A program made the position numbers and the translations under genes. A stretch of DNA of 43,800 nucleotides from Vagococcus lutrae. GTDB lineage: Bacteria > Bacillota > Bacilli > Lactobacillales > Vagococcaceae. Position 1 is the first letter of the stretch, and every line of letters starts with the position of its first letter. The stretch is taken from positions 1-43,800 of the forward strand of contig NZ_NGJW01000014.1 in assembly GCF_003987555.1 (NCBI RefSeq), read 5' to 3'. Below are positions 36,779 through 43,800 of this stretch, one piece after another. A model generated the notes under the pieces. It saw nothing but the letters and a program-made list of their open reading frames with translations. It was not told the DNA's origin and ran no database searches.

Positions 36779-37727
36779 TGCTTAACACTTCTTCAGGTGA
36801 TACTTCTTTCGTTAATAACCCTTCATTTTTAGCAAATTCAAAAACAGACTCAATATCCGATTGTTTAACTTGTTCTAAAGCACCATACTCAGGAATTTCA
36901 ATGGTTTCTTTCATCGCTTCTGGGAAACCTACTTCTTTGACAAATAAGTCAATATAATCTGCTTTATCATGAGATTGAATATATGCTACACCGTCGTTAT
37001 AAGACTCAAACATACCACGTATCGCATCGCCTTTTTCCTTGATGACTTCTCCATTAAATACAATGGCAAATGGGTTAATCCCTAAATCACGCGTAGAAGA
37101 AAGAACTTTCAATCCTTGTGACTTCCCTATCGTAATAAATGGTTCCGGTAAAATCGCACCAGAAACTTGACCGTTTTTCAACAATTCTAAACGTGTCGGT
37201 ACTTGAGGTATTTCTTTCACCACAATGTCATCTACTGTCATGTCTTCGGCTTCAAGCATTTTGTTCACAGCATATGCTGTCCCAGTTCTCTCAGAAAACA
37301 CCACTGGTTTTCCTTTTAAATCTGCCATAGATGTGACGTCGTCTGAAACGACTAAGTCAAACTGGTCGTGAGGGGCCCCTACGATTTTAACATCGTTACC
37401 TGCTTCTTTATAAATTGCTACACCGACTAAGTCAGTAATAATACCGTCTAACTCACCTGCCTGAAACGCAGCATCGCGGTCCAAGGCGCTTTTAAATACT
37501 TTAACATCTAAATCAACGCCATTTTTCTTATCCATTCCTTCATCATGAGCTAAAATGAACGGAATATTATCGGTCGACGGCATGACGCCCAATCGAATTT
37601 TTTCCACTTTATTTTCAGAAGCACCTTTTTCAGCGCTTTCTTTTGTTGTTGAATCTTGTTTTTGGCAACCAGCCAAGATGGTTAAAGCAGCAACAGTAGT
37701 CACGGCTAAAGCTAACCATTTTTTCAT
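36762..37727 (-). CDS. ABC transporter substrate-binding lipoprotein, NMT1/SsuA-like
   Basis: This 321-residue protein starts with a lipoprotein signal peptide (MKKWLALAVTTVAALTI) and lipobox LAGC at 18-21, so Cys21 should be lipidated and the protein anchored outside the membrane. The mature part is a type II periplasmic-binding fold of the NMT1/THI5-like group. This group covers thiamine precursors, nitrate, sulfonates and other ligands; the ligand here cannot be read. It is the first gene of the three-gene importer. AAAGGA precedes the ATG. Confidence 0.88.
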   Translation of the reverse strand: MKKWLALAVTTVAALTILAGCQKQDSTTKESAEKGASENKVEKIRLGVMPSTDNIPFILAHDEGMDKKNGVDLDVKVFKSALDRDAAFQAGELDGIITDLVGVAIYKEAGNDVKIVGAPHDQFDLVVSDDVTSMADLKGKPVVFSERTGTAYAVNKMLEAEDMTVDDIVVKEIPQVPTRLELLKNGQVSGAILPEPFITIGKSQGLKVLSSTRDLGINPFAIVFNGEVIKEKGDAIRGMFESYNDGVAYIQSHDKADYIDLFVKEVGFPEAMKETIEIPEYGALEQVKQSDIESVFEFAKNEGLLTKEVSPEEVLSNVYFK

Positions 37728-37753
37728 TTACATCATTCCTTTCTTATTTGGTA

Positions 37754-37772
37754 CAGTTAACTATTTTAACTG
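37754..37772 (-). promoter_or_regulatory. Inverted repeat over the ABC operon promoter
   Basis: A CAGTTA-N7-TAACTG inverted repeat (37754-37759 with 37767-37772) spans a likely -10 TAAAAT on the minus strand, about 30 bp upstream of the binding-protein start. It is well placed for a repressor. I do not recognise the regulator. Confidence 0.5.
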
Positions 37773-37791
37773 ATAATCGTGAAAAAGAAAA

Positions 37792-40359
37792 CTATCTTTG
37801 CTTTTCTTCTTCCATTAAAACTTCTACTGGATTTTTCGAAAAGATATTATGACCAGTTATTAAACGATGTAGTTGCCATGCAATCATCATCAGGGAGCGT
37901 CTCTTTTTATACGATAAATAAGCTGGATGCCAGTCCGTAACATACTGTGTTTTAAAACGTCTGATAGGTTGAAAACCACTTTGAGGCGAACTATAACGAT
38001 ACAATAAATTGACTGTTTTTTCCGCGGCGAATGAATAATCTGATTTCCCAACATTCGCAAGTGGGGTAAAACCTAAACTAAAGTAATGAAAACCACGTTC
38101 TTTTATTTCGTGAATGAGAGCGTTCACTAAAAAGTGACCGGTCTCTTCCGGTGCGTCATTTTTAATAAATAACAGCTCATACGACATACGACGATAAGAA
38201 AGTTGTTTCAACGTGACAAAGCCAACAATCTCGTCTTGCCTCATCGCCACACCGACACCACTTTCGATTAAAGCATCCAGTTTTAGATGCGCCGAAGAGT
38301 AAAAGACTTGTTGATGCTGCTTTTCCCAATCTCTCACCATATGATGTAAATGACAAGCAACATCACGGATTTCATCCTCACTTAGCAAATTAAAAGTCAA
38401 GTCGTCTGAACAATTATTCCCTGCCACAGAGTCTTCATACGTCGCTAAATCAATCACGCCTTCTTCACCAATTTTAATAAATTCGTAACCGTGGTCGTGT
38501 AAAGTCAAAGCAATCGGTGAACTGACATTATAAAAAACAGCTTCATAACCTAATCGATCGACTTCTTCTAAAAAACGCATTAAAGCTTGATCGACATGCA
38601 TTTGATTTCCCATTGGATTTCCTAAAACAAAAACTCGATTGGCTTTCAATTCAAACACTATTAGCACTTCTGTTTGTTGGTCCTTTTCAAAGTAAAACAA
38701 GCGTTTATTTTGAATAAAAGGCGTATGCATATAAAGTGTGCGCGACCATTTTTGTTGAAACAGATGCCACTTATCCGCATCAAACGCCTCGCCAGGTTTC
38801 AATTGCTCGCCACCTAAATAATGATACAGAATCAATAACGTGAAGAATGCTAAGAGAATTCCTTGCAAGCCCTGAAACCACACTTCTTCAGAAGGAAAGT
38901 AAATATAGTGAGCGAGTTCATCTTTAACAGGGGTCGTTACGCGGTTAAAGTAACCGATGACAGAATATAAGATAAGCAACAACCCGTATAATATACCGTC
39001 AGTTACTAATGCTTCCCAAGAATACACTAGTTGTTGTCGGTAAAACTGATGTCGAGATAAGAATAAACAAACTAACACAAATAAATAAAAGAAAACTAAT
39101 TTAAAAGACATGGTTCGCGTTAAGGTGTTAACCACGCTAAACATTAAAATAATAACAGTCGGCCAATATGCCGCTTTTACTTTATTGGCTACCCCTCTGG
39201 CTAGACCAATCAAGATAAAACCGACTAACATATTTAATGTCTGGTCTAAAAAGTTAAATGAGAAGGAAAACAAATAGGTCATAAAACGATTAATCTGAGA
39301 TACATTAGGGATTGTCCCAATTAACACCATGATAACGCCTGAAATATAAAGCAATACGACCATAACAGCGTGAGCAAATTTTGACGTCAACATTTTCGGC
39401 ATATCGTCAAAAAACTGATTAATCCGACTTCCTGTTTGATACAAGTACGTTAATAAACCTGTCAAAAAAGGTAAAACAAAATAGAAAAGACGATAAAATA
39501 AAAGCCAGACTACGGCTTGCTCACGCGAAACACCTAAGGAACCTAACCCCATAATCATTAACACATCAAATGTTCCCATTCCCCCAGGTACCATTGTTAA
39601 CATCCCAATCAATGTAGCAACAACAAATAAAGGATATAAGTGTAAAAAGGATATATTGAGTTGTAAAAGCTTTCCTATAAAAAAGAAATACGCTAACGCA
39701 AACGTCCATTGACCAGTAGAGCCTAACACTAATTCAAAAACATGATAAAAACGAAATTCTTTAAACAACGTCTGACGACGCAAGTAGATGAAAATTAACA
39801 AGCCTGGTAAATACAATGCTCCCGCTAACAACCACCAACGATAGTGAGAAAATACATGAGTTGAATGCCAAAAAACTAAATCGAGCCATGTTAAAAATGA
39901 TAGGAACGACAGCCCGGTTAACATGAACAACGCGACCTTAGAAACAATCGCAACGACCCGTTTAACATCGTGATTTTTTCCATAAAACTTCCCGCGCAAT
40001 GTGGCCCCAATGACGCCACCAAATCCAATAAAATTGTTTAATGTATTAATCATCCATGCTGTCAACGTGCGTTCTTTAAAGGATAAATCAATTTCACCTT
40101 CATCTTCCAACAACTGGATGGTAACCCAGTCATAAGTCAATAAAGGAAGAACTGCAAGTAATCCCACCCCTATCATAGCTAGAAGTGTTTTTTTACTTTG
40201 ACCGAACAGCAATAGTTTCAACTCTTGCCAAGTCATACCATGTAAAATGGCCGTCAATTGATTGACGACAAATAAACCAACGGATGCTAAAAAAACTAAT
40301 TGTATCAAACGTTGATATTTTTTGATAAACTGAAAGATAGACTGTATAAAATGCTTCAT
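37792..40359 (-). CDS. mprF: Phosphatidylglycerol lysyltransferase MprF
   Basis: This 855-residue protein is full-length MprF: about fourteen membrane helices over residues 12-515 (flippase half, with MVPGGMGTFDVLMIMGLG near 255-273) and a cytoplasmic DUF2156 synthase domain (about 540-840). It moves an amino acid, usually lysine, from aminoacyl-tRNA to phosphatidylglycerol and flips the product, lowering surface negative charge and raising resistance to cationic peptides and daptomycin. Amino acid specificity cannot be told here. A TAGGA-type ribosome site precedes the ATG. It lies upstream of the ABC operon on the same strand with a short gap and no clear terminator. Confidence 0.95.
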   Translation of the reverse strand: MKHFIQSIFQFIKKYQRLIQLVFLASVGLFVVNQLTAILHGMTWQELKLLLFGQSKKTLLAMIGVGLLAVLPLLTYDWVTIQLLEDEGEIDLSFKERTLTAWMINTLNNFIGFGGVIGATLRGKFYGKNHDVKRVVAIVSKVALFMLTGLSFLSFLTWLDLVFWHSTHVFSHYRWWLLAGALYLPGLLIFIYLRRQTLFKEFRFYHVFELVLGSTGQWTFALAYFFFIGKLLQLNISFLHLYPLFVVATLIGMLTMVPGGMGTFDVLMIMGLGSLGVSREQAVVWLLFYRLFYFVLPFLTGLLTYLYQTGSRINQFFDDMPKMLTSKFAHAVMVVLLYISGVIMVLIGTIPNVSQINRFMTYLFSFSFNFLDQTLNMLVGFILIGLARGVANKVKAAYWPTVIILMFSVVNTLTRTMSFKLVFFYLFVLVCLFLSRHQFYRQQLVYSWEALVTDGILYGLLLILYSVIGYFNRVTTPVKDELAHYIYFPSEEVWFQGLQGILLAFFTLLILYHYLGGEQLKPGEAFDADKWHLFQQKWSRTLYMHTPFIQNKRLFYFEKDQQTEVLIVFELKANRVFVLGNPMGNQMHVDQALMRFLEEVDRLGYEAVFYNVSSPIALTLHDHGYEFIKIGEEGVIDLATYEDSVAGNNCSDDLTFNLLSEDEIRDVACHLHHMVRDWEKQHQQVFYSSAHLKLDALIESGVGVAMRQDEIVGFVTLKQLSYRRMSYELLFIKNDAPEETGHFLVNALIHEIKERGFHYFSLGFTPLANVGKSDYSFAAEKTVNLLYRYSSPQSGFQPIRRFKTQYVTDWHPAYLSYKKRRSLMMIAWQLHRLITGHNIFSKNPVEVLMEEEKQR

Positions 40360-40456
40360 TTTTATTCCTACTTTTCTACTTTATACTTAAATTCTCTTGT
40401 TATTTTAACATATTTTTTCAAATACTAATCGAACCAATTATAGAAAGGATATTTAT

Positions 40457-41269
40457 ATGAAAATTGGAATTATCGGTGCTGGCAAAATGGCGCAAGCACT
40501 TATTCATGGCTTACTAAATAACCACTACATAACAGCTGACCGTATATATGTCACTGGCTCGAGCATCAGCAGCTCTAAAAAGAAAGCTGAGTTATTAGGT
40601 GTGAGGTATGCGCCTTCTAATGCCGAATTAATTGAAACATGCGATTGGATTATTTTAGGAGTCAAACCTCACGCTATCATCCCTATCTTATCTGAAAATC
40701 GTGACTTATTTGTGAAGAATCAGAAAATCATTTTATCGCTTGCTGCGGGTATTTCACTAGCTAGTATGGAAGATGCAACGCACAAGCAGCAAAAAATCGT
40801 CCGCTTAATGCCTAATATGGCGATTGAAATCGGACAAAGCACAACTGCACTTGTTCCTAACAAACAGGTAAATCAATCAGAATTGGATGATGTAACGGCT
40901 CTCGTCGAGACTGTCGGACAAGCATATTTAATCGGCGAAACGATGTTACCAGCCTTTACTGGTATCGCGGGTTGTTCTCCTGCCTTTATCGCCTTATTTA
41001 TAGAAGGACTTGCGCGTGCGGGTGTGAAAAATGGTATTGTTTATCAAGAAGCCGTTAATATCGCAATATCTGCCACCAAAAGCACTGCTATGTTAATGAG
41101 TGAAAAACAACTATCACCAAATACACTTATACAAGATGTTTGTTCTCCTGGTGGCACGACGATTGAGGGTGTCACAACATTAGAAGATGAACGATTTATC
41201 CCTACTATTGTCAAAGCAGTCGATGCTACTATTTCAAAAGATTATTTTCTTAGTAAAAAAGAGACGTAA
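40457..41269 (+). CDS. proC: Pyrroline-5-carboxylate reductase
   Basis: This 270-residue protein is ProC: NAD(P)-binding motif GAGKMAQAL at 7-15, and the C-terminal dimerisation domain with FTGIAGCSPAFIALFIEG and VCSPGGTTIEGVTTLE, the family signature. It makes proline from pyrroline-5-carboxylate in the cytosol. AGAAAGG precedes the ATG. proA and proB are not nearby. Confidence 0.97.
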   Translation: MKIGIIGAGKMAQALIHGLLNNHYITADRIYVTGSSISSSKKKAELLGVRYAPSNAELIETCDWIILGVKPHAIIPILSENRDLFVKNQKIILSLAAGISLASMEDATHKQQKIVRLMPNMAIEIGQSTTALVPNKQVNQSELDDVTALVETVGQAYLIGETMLPAFTGIAGCSPAFIALFIEGLARAGVKNGIVYQEAVNIAISATKSTAMLMSEKQLSPNTLIQDVCSPGGTTIEGVTTLEDERFIPTIVKAVDATISKDYFLSKKET

Positions 41270-41292
41270 CTTAGATTACGACTCTTTTTTTA
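41258..41292. terminator. Bidirectional terminator between proC and the RpiR-type gene
   Basis: An AAAAAGAG/CTCTTTTT outer stem with a CGTAA/TTACG inner stem spans both convergent stop codons and has T-runs on both strands. Confidence 0.82.
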
Positions 41293-42076
41293 TTTTTTCA
41301 ACTAATAATAACGAAAAGATCAAATCAATTAAATACTGAGCAGAAAAAAGCGACGACATCGTATCAATCCCAAAATAGTGATTACGATCTAGTGACAAAA
41401 CATAATCACCCGGCAGTAATTCCGTCTGACGAAGTGACCCCGCGATAATGACAACTGGCAGTTCGTTCGCTGTTAAACGCTGAGCGACTTGTTCCATCAT
41501 CTTATTACGACCTGTTAAACTAATAACAATAGAGAGATGTGTTCTATCTGAAGCAATTTGTTCTACATAGCTACTATTATAGCCTGAGTGTGTTTGACAA
41601 AAAATACCCAATGCACGTAGTTTAAAAGCGAGTTGCTCGGCTAAGGTCGATGTAATCCCGCTACCGTAGATATCCACCATTTGAGCATGACTGATTTGTC
41701 GAGCCACTTCTTTTACAACCATTTCGTCTAGCATCAGTTTCGTATTAATAGCTGTTTTTGTATACAAATGTGGCAATGTTTCAATGACATCAGCGTATGT
41801 CGAGTCTTCACGGAACGGGCGATTATCTCGAATCATATTATTAGCACGATGACGCTCATTTAACTGTTCATTTAAAGCAACAATAAATTCCCGATATGTT
41901 TGATAACCTAGTTTTTGATACAGTCGCGTGACTGTTGCTTGCGATGTATATGTACGTTTCCCTAGTTCTTCACTGGATAGACCACGTAAATCAGTGGTTT
42001 CCGCTAAGATAAACCGAGCTATTTCTCTTTCAGAGGGAGTTAGATTACTCTCCTGTGCTAGTTTTTCTAAAATCAT
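41276..42076 (-). CDS. MurR/RpiR family transcriptional regulator
   Basis: This 266-residue protein has an N-terminal RpiR helix-turn-helix (about 1-77; LTPSEREIARFI and TSQATVTRLYQKLGY) and a C-terminal SIS sugar-phosphate-binding domain (about 115-250; VDIYGSGITSTLAEQL). RpiR proteins sense phosphosugars. It is divergent from the GH4 6-phospho-beta-glucosidase gene, and so probably regulates it, either as activator or repressor. A TATAAT -10 (42099-42094 on the minus strand) and GGTGG precede the ATG. Confidence 0.92.
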   Translation of the reverse strand: MILEKLAQESNLTPSEREIARFILAETTDLRGLSSEELGKRTYTSQATVTRLYQKLGYQTYREFIVALNEQLNERHRANNMIRDNRPFREDSTYADVIETLPHLYTKTAINTKLMLDEMVVKEVARQISHAQMVDIYGSGITSTLAEQLAFKLRALGIFCQTHSGYNSSYVEQIASDRTHLSIVISLTGRNKMMEQVAQRLTANELPVVIIAGSLRQTELLPGDYVLSLDRNHYFGIDTMSSLFSAQYLIDLIFSLLLVEKIKKES

Positions 42077-42156
42077 AGGACACCTCCACCTCGATTATAC
42101 CTCATATTTCTTTTTTTGGCGTTTCTATTCATATTTAAACGTTGAGAAATGAGAAT

Positions 42157-42170
42157 TTTGATTAATCAAA
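42157..42170. promoter_or_regulatory. Palindrome in the RpiR / GH4 divergent region
   Basis: A perfect 14-bp palindrome TTTGATTAATCAAA lies between the divergent genes, about 20 bp upstream of the GH4 -35 element. It is the best candidate operator for the RpiR-type regulator. Confidence 0.5.
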
Positions 42171-42189
42171 CCAGAATCTAGTCAACCTA

Positions 42190-42218
42190 TTGATGTCTTA
42201 ACCGTAAGGGCTTACACT
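42190..42218 (+). promoter_or_regulatory. GH4 gene promoter with overlapping inverted repeat
   Basis: A -35 TTGATG (42190-42195) and -10 TACACT (42213-42218) are 17 nt apart. An inverted repeat GTAAG-GG-CTTAC (42204-42215) straddles the spacer and -10; on the minus strand it partly resembles a CcpA cre site but lacks the central CG. Confidence 0.6.
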
Positions 42219-42257
42219 AAATGTATCAAAAGAAAAACAATCACAAGGAGGATGTTT

Positions 42258-43652
42258 ATGACACGTCATGCATTGAAAATTGCCACTATCGGTGGTGGTT
42301 CTAGTTATACACCGGAATTAATTGAAGGATATATCAAACGAAAAGACCAACTCCCAATTAAAGAAATCTGGTTAGTCGATATTGAAGAAGGTCGTGAAAA
42401 ATTAGAAATTGTTGGGGCAATGGCGCAACGAATGATTAAAGCTGCAGGGTTAGATTGGGAAGTTCATTTAACACTTGACCGCGAGGCTGCTTTAAAAGAC
42501 GCTGACTTTGTAACGACTCAGTTTCGTGTTGGTCTACTCGATGCTCGTGTTAAAGATGAGCGTATCCCACTTTCACACGGTGTTCTTGGACAAGAAACAA
42601 ACGGTGCAGGCGGTATGTTTAAAGCCTTCCGTACTATTCCTGTCATTATGGATATTATTTCTGATATGGAGCGTTTATGTCCTAATGCTTGGTTAATCAA
42701 CTTTACAAATCCAGCGGGTATGGTAACTGAAGCCGCTATTAAACATGCAGGCTGGAAGAAAACGATTGGATTATGTAACGTTCCTATCGGTCATACTAAA
42801 CAAGCTGCGGAAAAATTAGGAGTTCCTGAGGAAGATTTATTTGTCAAGTACGCAGGTATTAATCATTTCCACTGGCATCGTGTATGGGACAAAGAAGGAA
42901 ATGAACGAACAGATGAATTAATTGACCTTATTTACGGTCCGCAAGTCGAATCAGAAAGTCACCTAAAAAACATTCACAATGTTCCTTTCCATTATGAACA
43001 AATTAAAGATTTAGGAATGTTACCGTGTGGCTATCACCGTTACTATTATATAGAAGACGAGATGTTAAATCATTCCATTGATGAATTTAAAAACGGTGAA
43101 ACACGTGCGCAAGTCGTTAAAGAAACCGAGACTGCTCTTTTCGAGCTTTATAAAGATCCAACATTGGATTATAAACCTGAGGAACTAGAACAACGTGGTG
43201 GTGCACATTACAGTGATGCTGCTTGTGAAGTTATCGCGTCATTACAAAATGATAAACGTACAGATATGGTCGTTTCGATGGAAAATAACGGAACGATAAC
43301 TGACTTACCTTATGACTGTGCGGTTGAAGTATCGGCTTCCATTACCGCTCATGGTCCTGAATCATATAACTGGGGGGCATTCCCTCCTGCTGCCCGTGGA
43401 TTATTACAAGGGATGAAAGGCATGGAAGAAACAACCATACGTGCTGCTATTACAGGTGATTATGGTGCTGCTCTACAGGCTTTCACTATTAATCCATTAG
43501 TACCTGGTGGTCACTTGGCTAAACAATTATTAGATGAGTTATTAATCGCTCACGAAGATCATTTACCACAATTTAAAGAGGCTATTGAAAAAATTAAAGC
43601 AGAACAACCCGAAACTGTTCAATATGTTCATGATTTAATGAAATCTAACTAA
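42258..43652 (+). CDS. GH4 family 6-phospho-beta-glucosidase
   Basis: This 464-residue enzyme is a glycoside hydrolase family 4 member: NAD-binding GGGSSYTPE at 12-20, Mn2+ ligands Cys173 (GLCNVPIGH) and His203 (GINHFHW), and NGAGGMFKAFRTIPV near 115-129. GH4 enzymes use NAD+ and Mn2+ in a redox-elimination mechanism; the CelF/LicH/BglT branch splits 6-phospho-cellobiose or similar sugars. I start at the ATG at 42258 because AGGAGG lies 6 nt upstream, while the ATG at 42252 would sit next to it. PTS genes to supply the phosphosugar are not seen; an IS element follows directly. Confidence 0.93.
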   Translation: MTRHALKIATIGGGSSYTPELIEGYIKRKDQLPIKEIWLVDIEEGREKLEIVGAMAQRMIKAAGLDWEVHLTLDREAALKDADFVTTQFRVGLLDARVKDERIPLSHGVLGQETNGAGGMFKAFRTIPVIMDIISDMERLCPNAWLINFTNPAGMVTEAAIKHAGWKKTIGLCNVPIGHTKQAAEKLGVPEEDLFVKYAGINHFHWHRVWDKEGNERTDELIDLIYGPQVESESHLKNIHNVPFHYEQIKDLGMLPCGYHRYYYIEDEMLNHSIDEFKNGETRAQVVKETETALFELYKDPTLDYKPEELEQRGGAHYSDAACEVIASLQNDKRTDMVVSMENNGTITDLPYDCAVEVSASITAHGPESYNWGAFPPAARGLLQGMKGMEETTIRAAITGDYGAALQAFTINPLVPGGHLAKQLLDELLIAHEDHLPQFKEAIEKIKAEQPETVQYVHDLMKSN

Positions 43653-43676
43653 AACAAAAACACCGCTTTTACAGGA

Positions 43677-43800
43677 ACTGACCCATTAAAATGGGACAGT
43701 ATCAAAAAAGCTTTCTTATTGGGTTACAGATTGCCGATATTCTATCGGTGACTTGTAGCCCAATTTTTGTTGAATTCGTGTTTTATTATAATACTTAATG
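43677..43800 (-). mobile_element. IS3-family insertion sequence, one end (truncated by window edge)
   Basis: From about 43679 the sequence changes to a terminal-repeat-like end beginning TGACCC, within a near-perfect palindrome (43677-43700; CCCATT-AA-AATGGG core). A transposase C-terminus follows on the minus strand. The element continues past the window. The exact boundary, the other terminal repeat and the target duplication cannot be seen. Confidence 0.8.
43716..43800 (-). CDS. IS3-family transposase OrfB, C-terminal fragment (runs off the window)
   Basis: On the minus strand an open frame enters from the window edge and ends with a TAA at 43716. The visible residues include YYNKTRIQQKLGYKSPIEYR followed by QSVTQ. 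The KLGYKSPIEYR-type ending directly after the rve integrase core is typical of IS3-family (IS150 group) OrfB proteins. Only about 27 residues are visible; the DDE catalytic part lies outside the window, so whether the copy is intact is unknown. Confidence 0.85.
   Translation of the reverse strand, partial: IKYYNKTRIQQKLGYKSPIEYRQSVTQ

Noticed and set aside
1-43800. CRISPR array, prophage, toxin-antitoxin, restriction or other defence system
   Set aside because: No regularly spaced repeats, phage structural genes, nucleases or paired small toxin genes were seen on either strand.

Overview
The window is an AT-rich, gene-dense stretch of chromosome from a low-GC Gram-positive bacterium. The gene set points to Lactobacillales, most likely Enterococcaceae (Enterococcus or Vagococcus type). 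Supporting evidence: a uvrB-uvrA / rapZ-yvcK-whiA / clpP neighbourhood, a MapZ-family division protein, MurT/GatD, MprF, a Kup potassium transporter, and Firmicutes-type regulation (T-box, CtsR, LexA/DinR and BirA sites, L19 leader). This is inferred from protein families; no rRNA or tRNA gene is present to confirm it.

Left part (1-8.7 kb): a SufT/YitW-like Fe-S factor, a YitV-like esterase and a YitT membrane protein lie in tandem, a set also clustered in Bacillus subtilis. Then come bioY under a probable BirA operator, a two-domain VOC protein, rplS with its own leader, an unknown membrane-anchored protein, clpP with a CtsR box, and the rapZ-yvcK-whiA operon.

Middle (8.7-22.6 kb): ilvE, then uvrB-uvrA under a LexA-like box. 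A LacI-family regulator is translationally coupled to an unknown two-helix membrane protein. A complete T-box riboswitch with a readable UAC (Tyr) specifier precedes an NhaC-family transporter, which is therefore more likely a tyrosine transporter than a plain Na+/H+ antiporter. Next are a tiny 4-oxalocrotonate-tautomerase-like protein, an AAC(3)-family acetyltransferase, a zinc-ribbon MapZ-family protein and a large unidentified membrane protein.

Right part (22.6-43.8 kb): murT-gatD (lipid II amidation), a second YitT paralogue, an OsmC-like protein, a type II NADH dehydrogenase, an MFS exporter, a serine beta-lactamase-like hydrolase, kup with a structured leader, a YfhO-family membrane protein, a three-gene ABC importer of the NMT1/SsuABC type, mprF, proC, and a divergent RpiR-type regulator / GH4 6-phospho-beta-glucosidase pair. 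The window ends inside an IS3-family insertion sequence, whose transposase C-terminus is visible on the minus strand.

Many genes are convergent and share bidirectional hairpin terminators, often touching or overlapping the stop codons. I saw no CRISPR array, prophage, toxin-antitoxin pair, defence island or tRNA. This is mostly ordinary core chromosome; the most interesting leads are regulatory (the Tyr T-box on nhaC, the kup leader, the LacI/membrane-protein pair) and a few unidentified envelope proteins.
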